DNA of 13,399 bases from Kitasatospora phosalacinea (GTDB lineage: Bacteria; Actinomycetota; Actinomycetes; Streptomycetales; Streptomycetaceae). The stretch's first letter is position 1. Every line of letters begins with the position of its first letter. The translations under genes were made by a program, and so were the position numbers. The stretch lies in contig NZ_JNWZ01000104.1 of assembly GCF_000716545.1 (NCBI RefSeq), positions 1 through 13,399 on the forward strand, in the 5' to 3' direction. Below the pieces are notes generated by a model that did no database searches, was not told the DNA's origin, and saw only the letters and a program-made list of their open reading frames with translations. Shown piece after piece: positions 1 to 7,230 of the stretch.

Positions 1-1
1 C

Positions 2-139
2 CGCGGCATCCCGATCACCGACGTCGCGGAGTGGATGGGCCACCGCAGCATCGAGATCACCTTCAAGACCTACCGGCACCTCATGCCCGGCTCGATCGGT
101 CGGGCTGCCGAGATCCTCGACCTCGGCCTCGCGGCCTGA
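2..139 (+). CDS. Tyrosine site-specific integrase, C-terminal end only (5' part outside window)
   Basis: The frame open from base 2 encodes the last 45 residues of a phage/plasmid-type tyrosine recombinase, ending at TGA 137-139. The segment WMGHRSIEITFKTYRHL is the typical C-terminal box: the motif GHRSIEIT..TYRH carries the conserved His/Arg region (GH-S) and a Tyr in TYRH at the position of the catalytic nucleophile. Such enzymes integrate and excise elements (pSAM2-like AICEs, temperate phages) at att sites. The gene faces an excisionase-like remnant and shares a hairpin terminator with it. The catalytic core upstream is not visible, so whether the gene is intact cannot be judged. Family assignment is firm; the element type is inference. 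Confidence 0.85.
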   Translation, partial: RGIPITDVAEWMGHRSIEITFKTYRHLMPGSIGRAAEILDLGLAA

Positions 140-141
140 AA

Positions 142-191
142 CGGCGGGGGTCCTGGCCGCCCTGCGTGAGTGGCGGTCAGGACCCCCGCCG
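142..191. terminator. Bidirectional hairpin terminator between integrase and excisionase remnant
   Basis: Arms 142-161 and 172-191 are 20 bp each and pair with a single G-T wobble around a 10-nt loop. The stem is very GC-rich (core GGCGGGGGTCCTG). It starts 3 nt after the integrase stop and ends 2 nt before the stop of the opposing HTH gene, so it serves both convergent transcripts. No U-tract is visible, as is common for Streptomyces terminators. Confidence 0.85.
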
Positions 192-192
192 G

Positions 193-360
193 TCACCCGG
201 AGAGGCGCTGCTGCTTGATCCAGGCATTCACCTCGGACACCTTGAACTGGATCTTGGCGTTCCGGCCTCGCCCGAACCTGTAGGGGACCAGGCCCACGTC
301 TGTCGCTTCCCGGTACAGCCAGGACAGCGAGACGTTCAGCCCGAATCCACCGGCGTGATT
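193..360 (-). pseudogene. Excisionase-like HTH (MerR/Xis type) gene, 5'-truncated
   Basis: Reading on the minus strand to the stop at 193-195, the last ~51 residues (about 193-345) are a recognisable excisionase-type winged HTH: FGLNVSLSWLYREA, then VPYRFGRGRNAKIQF, then VNAWIKQQR. Families with this pattern (helix-turn-helix, excisionase family) direct an integrase toward excision or act as small DNA-binding regulators. Upstream of the FGLNV codons the frame stays open only by chance, running into the IS1380 element in a frame unlike the transposase, and no plausible start with RBS is seen. The gene therefore appears broken by insertion of the adjacent IS. It is convergent with the integrase tail, so the two may or may not have formed one module. 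The exact junction (about 345-375) is uncertain. Confidence 0.7.
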
Positions 361-482
361 GCGGAGTGATCGTTTCGGGCGCGCGGGGCTGATGCCCGAC
401 TGGAGGGTGTGGGGTGCCGGCTGGTCTGCCCAGCTTTTCCACGTCTGTCCTGGTCGGGCCCTCGCGGGCGGTGGTCGGGTGG

Positions 483-1871
483 TCAGCGTGTCGGCGGTGG
501 GTGGGCGGCGTCGAAGAGGTCGGTGAAGTTGTGCCGCCAGGGCCAGCGTGTGGGCAGGTGGAGCGTCAACCGCCGTGCAGTGCGGGCGATTCGGGCCGGG
601 ACGTGGACGAGGTGGGCGCGGATCGTGGCGGTGGTGGCCTTCGTGTGGAAGGTCCCGGCGAGTACTCCGGCGGCCCGCAGCAGGTTGTGGGTGATCGCCC
701 ACAGGGTCAGCCAGGCGGCGTTGGCCTGGAACGATCCCGAGGGAAGGTGAGCCGGCGCGGAGCCTTTGCCGTCGGCGATGACCTGCTCGATCGTGGCGTG
801 CTGCCAGTGCTGGTGCTCGGCCTGGAGCATCTGGAAGGGGCTGTCGGTGAAGACCGGCTGGTAGCGCCAGGCGGTGAACAACTCGCCCTGCTCGGCGGCG
901 ACTTCGGCATTCAGGCGGCGTACTCGGCGCACGATCAGGCGGGCGGTGACGTGCTCGGCTTTCTTCCGGCTGGTGAACGCGGTGTACTCGATCTCGGCGA
1001 CCTCGGCGTCGGAGACCAGCTCGCCGGTGTCGGGGTCCACGAACGCGTCCGGGTAGCGGATCGCCTGCCACGCTGTCTCGGGTATGCGGCTGATCGCTGC
1101 GGCGACGTGCGGGTTCATCCGGACGGTCAGCGAGAAGCGGGCCCCGGCTCTGCGGCAGGCCGCCACGACGTCGGCGTTGTAGAACTGGCTGTCCGCGCGG
1201 ACCACGACGGTGCCGGTCGCGCCGGCCTGCCGGGCGGCGGCCAGGGCCTCACCGGTGAACGGGCCGGCGCCCCGGGCGTCGGCGGCCTTGCCCCGCCGCA
1301 GCCGCACCGCCGCGATCACCGGCCGGGCCAGCGGTGTCGACAGCGTGGCCAGGATCGGGTGCAGCGTCCGTTGGCCCTTGAGGCGCCCGACCTCGGCGCC
1401 CTGCTTGGCGTGGCCGTAGACGCGGCGGTGGGTCGGGTCCACGTCGACGAACGCCACCTGGTCCGCGCCGGGCAGCAGCGGCGTGGATGCCGCGAGCCGG
1501 GCGCGGAACTCCCGATGCACGGCGTGAAGTTGGCGGTTGTGTCCGTGCGTGAACGCGCGCAGGAACGTCCCCAGGGTCGAAGGGGCCCGCACGCCGCCGA
1601 ACAGCCTGTTCATCGCGCCGTGCCGGAGACGGTCGGTGTCGTCGATCGAGTCCGCCCCGGCGCACATCGCCGCGGCCAGGCTCATCGCCTTGGCGGCCGG
1701 GTTCGCCCCGGAACTGTTGGCCGGGCCGTCGATCCGGACCCGGTCGGCGACCAAGCCGGGCAGGCCGAGCCGCTCGGCCAGGTGGACCAGCGGGACGAGC
1801 CCGGCATCAGCGACCAGGTTCGGCTCGTCGAACACGGCGGAGACGGCCGCGGGGCCGTGAGAGGATTGCAC
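483..1871 (-). CDS. IS1380-family DDE transposase, apparently full length
   Basis: This 462-aa protein has the length and layout of IS1380 transposases (DDE_Tnp_1 group), which cut and paste their IS through an RNase H-fold active site. Candidate catalytic residues are in order: Asp143/Asp145 in FVDVDPTHRRVYG, Asp227 in VVVRADSQFYN, and Glu362 in HATIEQVIADGKG. The N-terminal half carries the usual conserved block around DDTDRLRHGAMNRLFGG (residues ~78-93). The start is GTG at 1869-1871 (first residues MQSSHGP). No classical RBS is seen; the start follows a 13-bp hairpin arm by two bases. No frameshift or stop is visible, so the gene may be active. A long plus-strand reading frame over the same bases is a composition shadow. 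The insertion has destroyed the neighbouring excisionase-like gene. Confidence 0.9.
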   Translation of the reverse strand: MQSSHGPAAVSAVFDEPNLVADAGLVPLVHLAERLGLPGLVADRVRIDGPANSSGANPAAKAMSLAAAMCAGADSIDDTDRLRHGAMNRLFGGVRAPSTLGTFLRAFTHGHNRQLHAVHREFRARLAASTPLLPGADQVAFVDVDPTHRRVYGHAKQGAEVGRLKGQRTLHPILATLSTPLARPVIAAVRLRRGKAADARGAGPFTGEALAAARQAGATGTVVVRADSQFYNADVVAACRRAGARFSLTVRMNPHVAAAISRIPETAWQAIRYPDAFVDPDTGELVSDAEVAEIEYTAFTSRKKAEHVTARLIVRRVRRLNAEVAAEQGELFTAWRYQPVFTDSPFQMLQAEHQHWQHATIEQVIADGKGSAPAHLPSGSFQANAAWLTLWAITHNLLRAAGVLAGTFHTKATTATIRAHLVHVPARIARTARRLTLHLPTRWPWRHNFTDLFDAAHPPPTR

Positions 1872-1873
1872 TT

Positions 1874-1946
1874 AAGAGATGCCTTGCTGATCGTGCGTGA
1901 TGGAGCGTAGAGAACTCACATCATCGCAGGTCACAAGGCATCTCTT
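1874..1946. repeat. 13-bp perfect inverted repeat flanking the transposase start
   Basis: Arms AAGAGATGCCTTG (1874-1886) and CAAGGCATCTCTT (1934-1946) are perfect inverted copies separated by 47 nt. In transposase sense the downstream arm ends two bases before the GTG start, so a transcript entering from outside could fold the arms together and occlude the start. Alternatively they are subterminal transposase-binding repeats or mark the element end. The arms are directly visible; their role is inference. Confidence 0.6.
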
Positions 1947-2295
1947 CGTTCGGGCGTCGCTCCACCGTGCAGATCACCCGGTGGATCCGGGCTCAGTGAG
2001 ACTGCGGTCAGAATCGGCAGATATTCCGTGGTGAGCAGGCTCAAGGTGGGCGGTGAGTGTCCGGAACGTGTGGGCGTAGGGCTGTCTCTGCCTGTCGAAC
2101 TGCCTTTCAACTGCCTGGTCTGTGAACGGTCCGGCTGGGAGGTTGGTGTCGCGAAGAGCGACAGCCGGCGGCATCGACCGCTGATGGCTTCCTCGTCCGG
2201 CCTCACAGGGGATCCCTCGGGATCTGCGGGGCAGCATAGGTCCTAGACGCCCGGTCGCGAAGCGGAGCGCCGGGAGTGGGCCGACACACTACAGC
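1947..2295. other. Non-coding stretch between the IS and the LAL regulator
   Basis: I find no convincing gene in these ~350 bases. Short minus-strand frames (about 87-91 codons) overlap each other, lack family resemblance and have no RBS. One contains the stretch DQAVERQFDRQRQPY, which could be an old gene remnant, but I cannot identify it. The region should hold the promoter of the downstream LAL gene; a small inverted repeat GATCCC-TC-GGGATC lies at 2211-2224. No clear -35/-10 pair was recognised. Confidence 0.4.
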
Positions 2296-2315
2296 GCCGG
2301 TTCGAGCCGGTTCGT
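2296..2315 (+). repeat. Tandem 10-bp direct repeat just upstream of the LAL gene RBS
   Basis: GCCGGTTCGA (2296-2305) is followed directly by GCCGGTTCGT (2306-2315), two copies in tandem at one-helical-turn spacing, ending a few bases before the ribosome binding site (AAGGAAG, 2321-2327) of the LuxR-type gene. The position suits an operator for a dimeric HTH regulator, possibly the LAL protein itself. The copies are visible; the function is inference. Confidence 0.45.
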
Positions 2316-2337
2316 CCGGGAAGGAAGCGTCAGCGCC

Positions 2338-5097
2338 GTGGAGTCTTTCGCGCCGTCCATCGTGGGCCGCGAACTGGAACAGTCGGTCCTCTCTTCGTTC
2401 GTCGCCTCGGCTGAGGGCAGGGTCCTCGTGCTCAGCGGCGAGACGGGAGTGGGCAAAAGCGCCCTGCTCGAATCCGCTGCTGGGCAGGCGGGGAGCGCGG
2501 GGTACCGGGTCGTCAGAGCGGTCGGTGTCGAAGCGGAGTCGCAGCTGCCTTTCGCCGGGCTGCACCAACTGCTCTACCCGCTGCTCCCATACGCCGAGCG
2601 CCTGGAGGGGGCGCACCGGACCGCCTTCGACGTGGTCTTCGGGCAGAGCGGGGAGGAGGCTCCGTCCGTCATGGCGCTGGGGACCGCGGTCCTCGACCTG
2701 ATCGTTGTTGCGGCCTCGTCGGCACGCCTGTTGCTGATACTCGACGACGGTCAGTGGTTCGACCCGGACAGTGCCGAGATCTGCGGGTTCGTTGGCCGCC
2801 GCCTTGCCAGCACCGCAGTGAAGCTCCTCGTCGCGTTGCGTCCCGAGAGGGTCTCTGGCTTCGACCCAGCGGACCTTCCCGAACTGCCGGTGCTGCCTCT
2901 GTCAGGGCACGCTGCGGAGCAGCTGATCGACGCGCACCACCCCCACCTGGGCCCGGTGATGCGCCGACGGGTCCTCGGCGAGGCCCAAGGCAATCCGCTT
3001 GCTCTCCTGGAGCTGCCCTCCTACCTCGTCGGAGGTGCCGGCAGTTGGGCTGAGGGGGCCCCCGGCTGTGACGTCGTTCCCCTCCCTGACCGTTTCCGGC
3101 AGGTCTACGGGGCGCGTCTGGCATTCCTGACGCCGATGCTGCGGGCGGAACTGCTGCGCGGGGCGTTGGACGGTGTCGAGGCTGGAGCCGGGCCCGGCCG
3201 TGTCCGCGCCGCGCGCTACCGCATGAGGGATGTCGGTGTGGCCGTGGCGGCAGGCTTGTTGGATCTGGACCCGCTTACGGGCGAGCCCGTCTTCCGGCAT
3301 CCGCTCGTACGGTCGGCGGTCGTGTGGGCGGCAAGTCCCGACGAACGGCGCTCTGCCCACGCGGCCTTGGCACGGGTGCACCAGGACGACGTCGAGCGGC
3401 GAGCCGTTCACTTGGCCGCCGCTGCCGTGGGGCCGGACGAAGAAACCGCCGCCGCGCTGGAGCGGGCCGCCGCTTCGGCGACCCGGCGCGGCGGCGCGGG
3501 GGCGGCGGTGACCTGGCTGACCCGTGCGGCAGAACTGAGCGGGGCCGTCGAAGACCGCTCCCGCAGGCTTGGGGATGCGGCGTTCGTCGCCGGACACGCC
3601 GGTCTGCTCGGTCAGGCACAACGTCTTATCGACATCGACCGGGTGCCGAGCGGAGCCGGGTCGACGGCCGCTGTCTTGGTGGCTGCCTACACCGCGCTGT
3701 ACGAGGACGGCGATGTGCACTCGTCCCACCGCCAAGTGGCGGCGGCCATTGAACGGCTTCGTGACAGCGGTACCGCGTGGCCGGGCGAGGAACTGATTCG
3801 GCTGGTCAACCTCCTGTTGGCCATCAGCCAGTACGCCGGCGGCGAAGCGTGGGGGCGCACCCACCCATTGCTGGACTCCCTGGGCTCCCTGCTGCCCGTG
3901 AAGTCGCGGATCTACCAGGACGCCTGGAGCGACGTAGTGCGCCGAGGAACCGGGGTCCACGAGCGCATCGCACGGGCAAGCGCCGCGCACTCGGACCTGG
4001 ATCCGTGGGACATCACCCGGCTCGGCGTCGCCGCCTACCACGTCGACGCGCTCAACCAGTACCGCTCCCAACTTCCGCGCAGAGCGGAGCGGGAGCTGCG
4101 CTCAGGGGCCGCCGCAAACGGCATGACCATGCTGCACCTGGTCATGCTCGATCAGACGGCTTCGGGGCAGTGGGAGGCGGCCGAGGGAACCGGCCAGCGC
4201 GTGCTGGACCTCGCGACGGCTCACGGACACCATCTCTTCGCCTACCAGAGCCGCGCCTACCTAGCTCTCCTTGCGGCACTGCGCGGCGACCTGGGCCGTG
4301 CCCGCGAACTGCAGGCGGTCGTCGACCAGTGGGCCCGTACCCGCGGGATCGGCTTCCTCACCCAGATCACCGGCACGGTGGGAACCACCGCCGCTCTGAG
4401 CGAGGGGGACTACGAGGCCGCCTACCGCTGCGCGGTCGGTATCACCCGGCCCGGCACATTCGAACCCGGCGCGCACCAAGCCTCCCGAACGCTGCTCGAC
4501 CTCGTCGAAGCCGCCCTGCACACCGGCCGGGCCCGGCAGGCCCGTGAACACGCCCTGGCTGCGCAGACGGCAGGCCTGCCGGACGTCTCACCCCGCCTGG
4601 CCCTGACCACCTTCGGCGTGCTGGCCATGACGGCCGAGGACGACGACGAGGCTGCCAAGATGTTCCATCGTGCCGAGGCCCATCCCGGTGCCGCCGACTT
4701 CCCCTTCGAACTGGCGCGCATCCGTCTCGCCCACGGTGCCAGGCTGCGCCGCAGTCGCAGGCCCAAGGCGGCACGACCGCTTCTGGGGCAGGCCGTCGAA
4801 GCCTTCGAACGGCTCGGCGCCGCGGCATGGGTCGAACGGGCGCTCTCTGAACTGCGTGCCTGCGGAGTGCCCGCTCAGCAATCCGCCATAGACCTGGGGG
4901 CGCTGACCTGGCAGGAACACCGGATCGCCGACCTCGCCGCCAGCGGTCTGACCAACAAGGAGATCGGGGAACGGGTGAAGCTTTCCCCCCGTACCGTCAG
5001 TTCCCATCTCTACAGGGCGTTCCCCAAGCTGGGGGTCTCCTCCCGCGCGGCGCTGCGTGACGCGCTCAGTGGGATCTCGGCAGGCGCCGAGGCTTAG
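2338..5097 (+). CDS. LAL-family LuxR-type transcriptional regulator with N-terminal ATPase
   Basis: This 919-aa protein is a Large ATP-binding regulator of the LuxR family (LAL; MalT/PikD type), usually cytoplasmic activators of secondary metabolism or catabolic genes. The N-terminus begins IVGRELE (8-14), followed by Walker A GETGVGKS (34-41) and Walker B LLLILDD (131-137). Walker B is followed by GQWFD, slightly different from the usual AQWLD. A long helical TPR-like middle (~370-850) is Ala-rich. The C-terminal HTH_LuxR covers about 856-906 (LTWQEHRIADLAASGLTNKE, then SPRTVSSHLYRAFPKLGVSSR). The GTG start at 2338 is supported by AAGGAAG (2321-2327), 10 nt upstream. Length is typical for LALs (900-1000 aa). 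It is an orphan: no biosynthetic genes lie next to it; the downstream neighbour converges 32 nt away. Targets are unknown. Confidence 0.93.
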   Translation: MESFAPSIVGRELEQSVLSSFVASAEGRVLVLSGETGVGKSALLESAAGQAGSAGYRVVRAVGVEAESQLPFAGLHQLLYPLLPYAERLEGAHRTAFDVVFGQSGEEAPSVMALGTAVLDLIVVAASSARLLLILDDGQWFDPDSAEICGFVGRRLASTAVKLLVALRPERVSGFDPADLPELPVLPLSGHAAEQLIDAHHPHLGPVMRRRVLGEAQGNPLALLELPSYLVGGAGSWAEGAPGCDVVPLPDRFRQVYGARLAFLTPMLRAELLRGALDGVEAGAGPGRVRAARYRMRDVGVAVAAGLLDLDPLTGEPVFRHPLVRSAVVWAASPDERRSAHAALARVHQDDVERRAVHLAAAAVGPDEETAAALERAAASATRRGGAGAAVTWLTRAAELSGAVEDRSRRLGDAAFVAGHAGLLGQAQRLIDIDRVPSGAGSTAAVLVAAYTALYEDGDVHSSHRQVAAAIERLRDSGTAWPGEELIRLVNLLLAISQYAGGEAWGRTHPLLDSLGSLLPVKSRIYQDAWSDVVRRGTGVHERIARASAAHSDLDPWDITRLGVAAYHVDALNQYRSQLPRRAERELRSGAAANGMTMLHLVMLDQTASGQWEAAEGTGQRVLDLATAHGHHLFAYQSRAYLALLAALRGDLGRARELQAVVDQWARTRGIGFLTQITGTVGTTAALSEGDYEAAYRCAVGITRPGTFEPGAHQASRTLLDLVEAALHTGRARQAREHALAAQTAGLPDVSPRLALTTFGVLAMTAEDDDEAAKMFHRAEAHPGAADFPFELARIRLAHGARLRRSRRPKAARPLLGQAVEAFERLGAAAWVERALSELRACGVPAQQSAIDLGALTWQEHRIADLAASGLTNKEIGERVKLSPRTVSSHLYRAFPKLGVSSRAALRDALSGISAGAEA

Positions 5098-5129
5098 CCG
5101 GCCTGTTGTCGTGCTGGTGGCGCGGGGCA

Positions 5130-5522
5130 TCAGGCAGGGAGCAGGTCCTCGTGCTCCGGGGCCCTGGACACCGGACTGATCCGGAGCGTTGCCGCGTGCG
5201 CGCCCGTGCCGGTGAGGAGCGCGGCTACGGCTCCGTACTTGGCACGGTAGGCGGCGTCGATCGCCACGGTCCGCCGATGGTGCCCGCTCTCCAAGAGAAC
5301 CTCGCGGTCCATGGCTCCCACCCGCACCCGGCCGCAGCCGAACTCCCGGGCCGCCCGGTACCACTGGGACGTTGTGCCCCGCCAGGCACGGACGAGGAGA
5401 GCCCCTTGCACGACGACCATGCCGACCTCGACACCGGGGTAGCCGTCGCTCCCGGCGCTCAGGACGAGCGAGCGGGCGTCTTCGAACAGGGACAGTTCTG
5501 CGGGTGTCCAGTCAGCGTTCAC
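5130..5522 (-). CDS. DUF2255 family protein
   Basis: With the chosen start the product is 130 aa, the usual size for DUF2255, a family of small cytoplasmic proteins of unknown function. The family pattern is visible along the chain: WTPAELSLFEDARSLVLSAG near the N-terminus, then VRAWRGTTSQWYRAA, GCGRVRVG, and IDAAYRAKYG toward the C-terminus. The start is GTG 5520-5522, because GGAGG lies 7 nt upstream and family similarity begins there; a longer frame reaching 5687 adds 55 residues of unlikely composition. The gene is convergent with the LAL regulator and appears monocistronic; 254 nt separate its start from the stop of the upstream hydrolase. No catalytic motif is recognised and no function should be assumed. 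Confidence 0.85.
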   Translation of the reverse strand: MNADWTPAELSLFEDARSLVLSAGSDGYPGVEVGMVVVQGALLVRAWRGTTSQWYRAAREFGCGRVRVGAMDREVLLESGHHRRTVAIDAAYRAKYGAVAALLTGTGAHAATLRISPVSRAPEHEDLLPA

Positions 5523-5529
5523 GGGCAGA

Positions 5530-5534
5530 CCTCC
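5530..5534 (-). promoter_or_regulatory. Ribosome binding site GGAGG deciding the DUF2255 start
   Basis: On the minus strand GGAGG (plus-strand CCTCC) stands 7 nt before GTG 5520-5522. It decides for the 130-aa product over the longer open frame. Confidence 0.75.
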
Positions 5535-5739
5535 GGAACTCGGTTGGGGTGGGAACTGGTTGCCGTTCACGAGGAGAGGACGCGCAGGGCCTCGTTCGAG
5601 GAGCAACCGGACTCCGGGGCAGGGACCGTACAGACGCAGGACGCGGTGCTGCCGCTTCCCGTGGGCCGCCGCGCGCCTGGACGGCATCGACTACGGATCG
5701 GACGGGTGGGCCCCTCCCGCCGTGAGGACGGGGCCGTGC

Positions 5740-5767
5740 CGGAGGGGCGCCCGTGACCGCCCCTCCG
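5740..5767 (-). terminator. Hairpin downstream of the exported hydrolase gene
   Basis: A perfect 10-bp GC stem, 5740-5749 (CGGAGGGGCG) with 5758-5767 (CGCCCCTCCG), has an 8-nt loop and lies 10 nt beyond the hydrolase stop. Partly overlapping alternative pairings with GGGCCCCTCCC at 5709-5717 exist. It should end the hydrolase transcript and separate it from the DUF2255 gene. Confidence 0.7.
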
Positions 5768-5776
5768 CGGTCCTGT

Positions 5777-6838
5777 TCAGAAGCGGTCGACGTCCACCAC
5801 TGCCTGGGCGAACGCCGTGGGCGCCTCCTGCGGCAGGTTGTGGCCGATGCCGGGCAGCGACCGGTGTTCGTACGCGCCGGTGAACATGGCGCGGTAGGCG
5901 GAGCCATCGCCGGGAGCGGTGAACGGGTCCAGCAGGGGGTCGAGGGTGATGGTCGGTACGCCGATGGCCGGCTTCAGGGCCAGCCGGTCCTCGTAGCGGT
6001 CGTAGCGGCGCTCCCCCTCGGCCAGGCTGAGCCGCCAGCGGTAGTTGTGGATCACGACCGCGGCGTAGTCGGGGTTGTCGAAGGCGGCCTCGGTGCGCGC
6101 GAAGGTGGCCTCGTCGAAGTTCCAGGTCGGGGAGACCGTCTGCCAGACGAACCGGGTCAGGTCGCGCCGGAGGTCCTCGCGCTCCATGGCCTTCCTGCCG
6201 CGCTCGGTGGCGAAGTAGTACTGGTACCACCAGGTGTGCTCGCTCGCCGGTGCGATCGGTTCCAGCTGTGCCTGGCGGTTGGTGATGAGGTAACCGCTCA
6301 CCGACACCAGGGCCTTGACCCGCTCGGGCCACAGGGCGGCCAGGATGTCCCCGGTCCGCGAGCCCCAGTCGAAGCCGGCCACGACCGCCCGGTCGATCCG
6401 GAGTGTGTCCATCAGCGCGATGATGTCCAGCGCGATAGCCGACTGCTGGCCGTTGCGGAAGGTCCGGGGCGACAGGAAACGCGTGGTTCCGTGTCCGCGC
6501 AGGTAGGGAACGATCACGCGGTAGCCCAGGTCGGCGAGGAGCGGGGCCACGTCGACGTAGCTGTGGATGTCGTAGGGCCAGCCGTGCAGGCAGAGGACCA
6601 CCGGTCCGTGGGCGGGCCCCAGTTCGGCGTAGCCGACGTCGAGCAGCCCGGCCTGGACCTGCTTCAGGAGCGGGAAGACGGTGTGGGTACCGGGGGTGAG
6701 GGTGGGCACGACCGGGGCGTTGCCGGTCCGGCCCGAGGTGGGCGCGGCGGCGGAAGTGCCCTGCAGACCGGTCAGTGAGACGGCGGCCGCTCCGGCGCCC
6801 AGCCCCAGGGCCTTGGTGAAACCACGCCTGTCGATCAT
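5777..6838 (-). CDS. Tat-exported alpha/beta hydrolase, epoxide-hydrolase/dehalogenase type
   Basis: This 353-aa protein starts with a twin-arginine signal: DRRGFTK (3-9), a hydrophobic stretch (LGLGAGAAAVSLTGL) and a cleavage region near ~31 (TSAAAP). The mature part is an alpha/beta hydrolase: oxyanion motif HGWP (85-88), nucleophile elbow GFDWGS with Asp157, a cap domain with candidate ring-opening tyrosines in WWYQYYF (203-209), a likely acid at Asp300 or Asp304, and His333 in GIGHNLPQE. An Asp nucleophile with HGWP is characteristic of epoxide hydrolases and haloalkane dehalogenases; lid tyrosines favour epoxide hydrolase. The natural substrate is unknown. It is divergent from the STAND regulator over 399 bp, suggesting that regulator may control it. 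Start ATG 6836-6838 has AAAGG upstream. Folding before export is expected for a Tat substrate. Confidence 0.88.
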   Translation of the reverse strand: MIDRRGFTKALGLGAGAAAVSLTGLQGTSAAAPTSGRTGNAPVVPTLTPGTHTVFPLLKQVQAGLLDVGYAELGPAHGPVVLCLHGWPYDIHSYVDVAPLLADLGYRVIVPYLRGHGTTRFLSPRTFRNGQQSAIALDIIALMDTLRIDRAVVAGFDWGSRTGDILAALWPERVKALVSVSGYLITNRQAQLEPIAPASEHTWWYQYYFATERGRKAMEREDLRRDLTRFVWQTVSPTWNFDEATFARTEAAFDNPDYAAVVIHNYRWRLSLAEGERRYDRYEDRLALKPAIGVPTITLDPLLDPFTAPGDGSAYRAMFTGAYEHRSLPGIGHNLPQEAPTAFAQAVVDVDRF

Positions 6839-6963
6839 GTGATGCCTTTCGAGAGAAGCGAATGCGCCCCGCTCGGGGCGGGGAGCGCCGGAACGTGCTC
6901 AGGTGCGCGGAGCGGTGGCGGCCGACGGCTCGCCCCGTGTGCCCGGGTACCGACGGCGAGATC

Positions 6964-6985
6964 GGTGCACCTGCCCGGCACCTGC
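6964..6985 (+). repeat. GCACCTGC direct repeats at 11-bp spacing
   Basis: GCACCTGC occurs at 6967-6974 and 6978-6985, 11 bp start to start, and the first copy overlaps the palindrome GGTGCACC (6964-6971). The inverted core AGGTGC occurs again at 6901-6906. Direct repeats phased by one helical turn are typical of operators bound by tandem HTH monomers, for example SARP sites. The role as an operator is inference. Confidence 0.45.
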
Positions 6986-7117
6986 ACTCTGCCGCGTCCT
7001 GCGGCTTGGGAACATCAGTCACATGACGGTCAGCACGGGACGACGGGCAGGCTTTCGGGATCTTCCGCATGCTGTTCGGCACAGCTGCCAGGGCCGCGTC
7101 GCAGCAGCCCGCAGTGG

Positions 7118-7136
7118 GGCCGAAGGTCGTTCGGCC
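7118..7136. promoter_or_regulatory. Palindromic operator candidate GGCCGAA-N5-TTCGGCC
   Basis: A perfect 7-bp inverted repeat with a 5-bp centre lies about 100 bp upstream of the STAND regulator start. Its size suits a dimeric HTH repressor or activator. It could instead be a weak RNA hairpin, but it lies in a presumed promoter region rather than after a gene. Confidence 0.4.
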
Positions 7137-7224
7137 GGCTTCCGATCTGCCCGTGCGATGCGCCGGTGTCCCGGTCCAGATCGCGGAGATCCTCGGCCCG
7201 GGGAGCGGAGCAGTGATCGATTGC

Positions 7225-7230
7225 TAGCTT
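7225..7230 (+). promoter_or_regulatory. Possible -10 box TAGCTT of a leaderless promoter
   Basis: TAGCTT fits the streptomycete -10 pattern TANNNT and ends 7 bp before the GTG at 7238. No Shine-Dalgarno sequence precedes that GTG. The spacing is what a leaderless transcript would need. A matching -35 is not obvious, so this is tentative. Confidence 0.35.

Larger units (their letters stand above)
350..1946 (-). mobile_element. IS1380-family insertion sequence (ends approximate)
   Basis: The element is defined by its complete IS1380-type transposase (483-1871). The left end must lie between the end of the excisionase homology (~345) and the transposase stop (483). The right end lies beyond the transposase start. 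I could not confirm terminal inverted repeats or a 4-5 bp target duplication. A weak candidate pair starts CCGGCG at 350 and, inverted, CCTGCG at 1930; these would give a 1.58-kb element, a normal size for the family, but the flanking bases (TCCA versus TCAC) do not match. The right limit is drawn at 1946 to include the 13-bp inverted repeat beside the transposase start. Ends should be treated as provisional. Confidence 0.55.

Noticed and set aside
414..1910. Long plus-strand open frame (about 498 codons) across the IS
   Set aside because: It is antisense to a clear IS1380 transposase, has no recognisable domain, and arises from the high-GC codon pattern.
350..1930. CC-starting terminal repeats as definite IS1380 ends
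   Set aside because: The similarity is only partial (CC.GCG.TGAT..GAGT with gaps) and the flanking tetranucleotides differ, so no target duplication supports it.
1931..2237. Two overlapping minus-strand small frames upstream of the LAL gene
   Set aside because: No RBS and no family resemblance; at most an eroded remnant.
5523..5687. Longer 185-aa form of the DUF2255 protein
   Set aside because: The added 55 residues are Arg/Pro-rich shadow sequence and GGAGG is ideally placed for the GTG at 5522.
6922..6957. CCGACGGC repeats as a CRISPR-like or iteron array
   Set aside because: Only two short copies 28 bp apart, no further units, and no cas or rep gene nearby.
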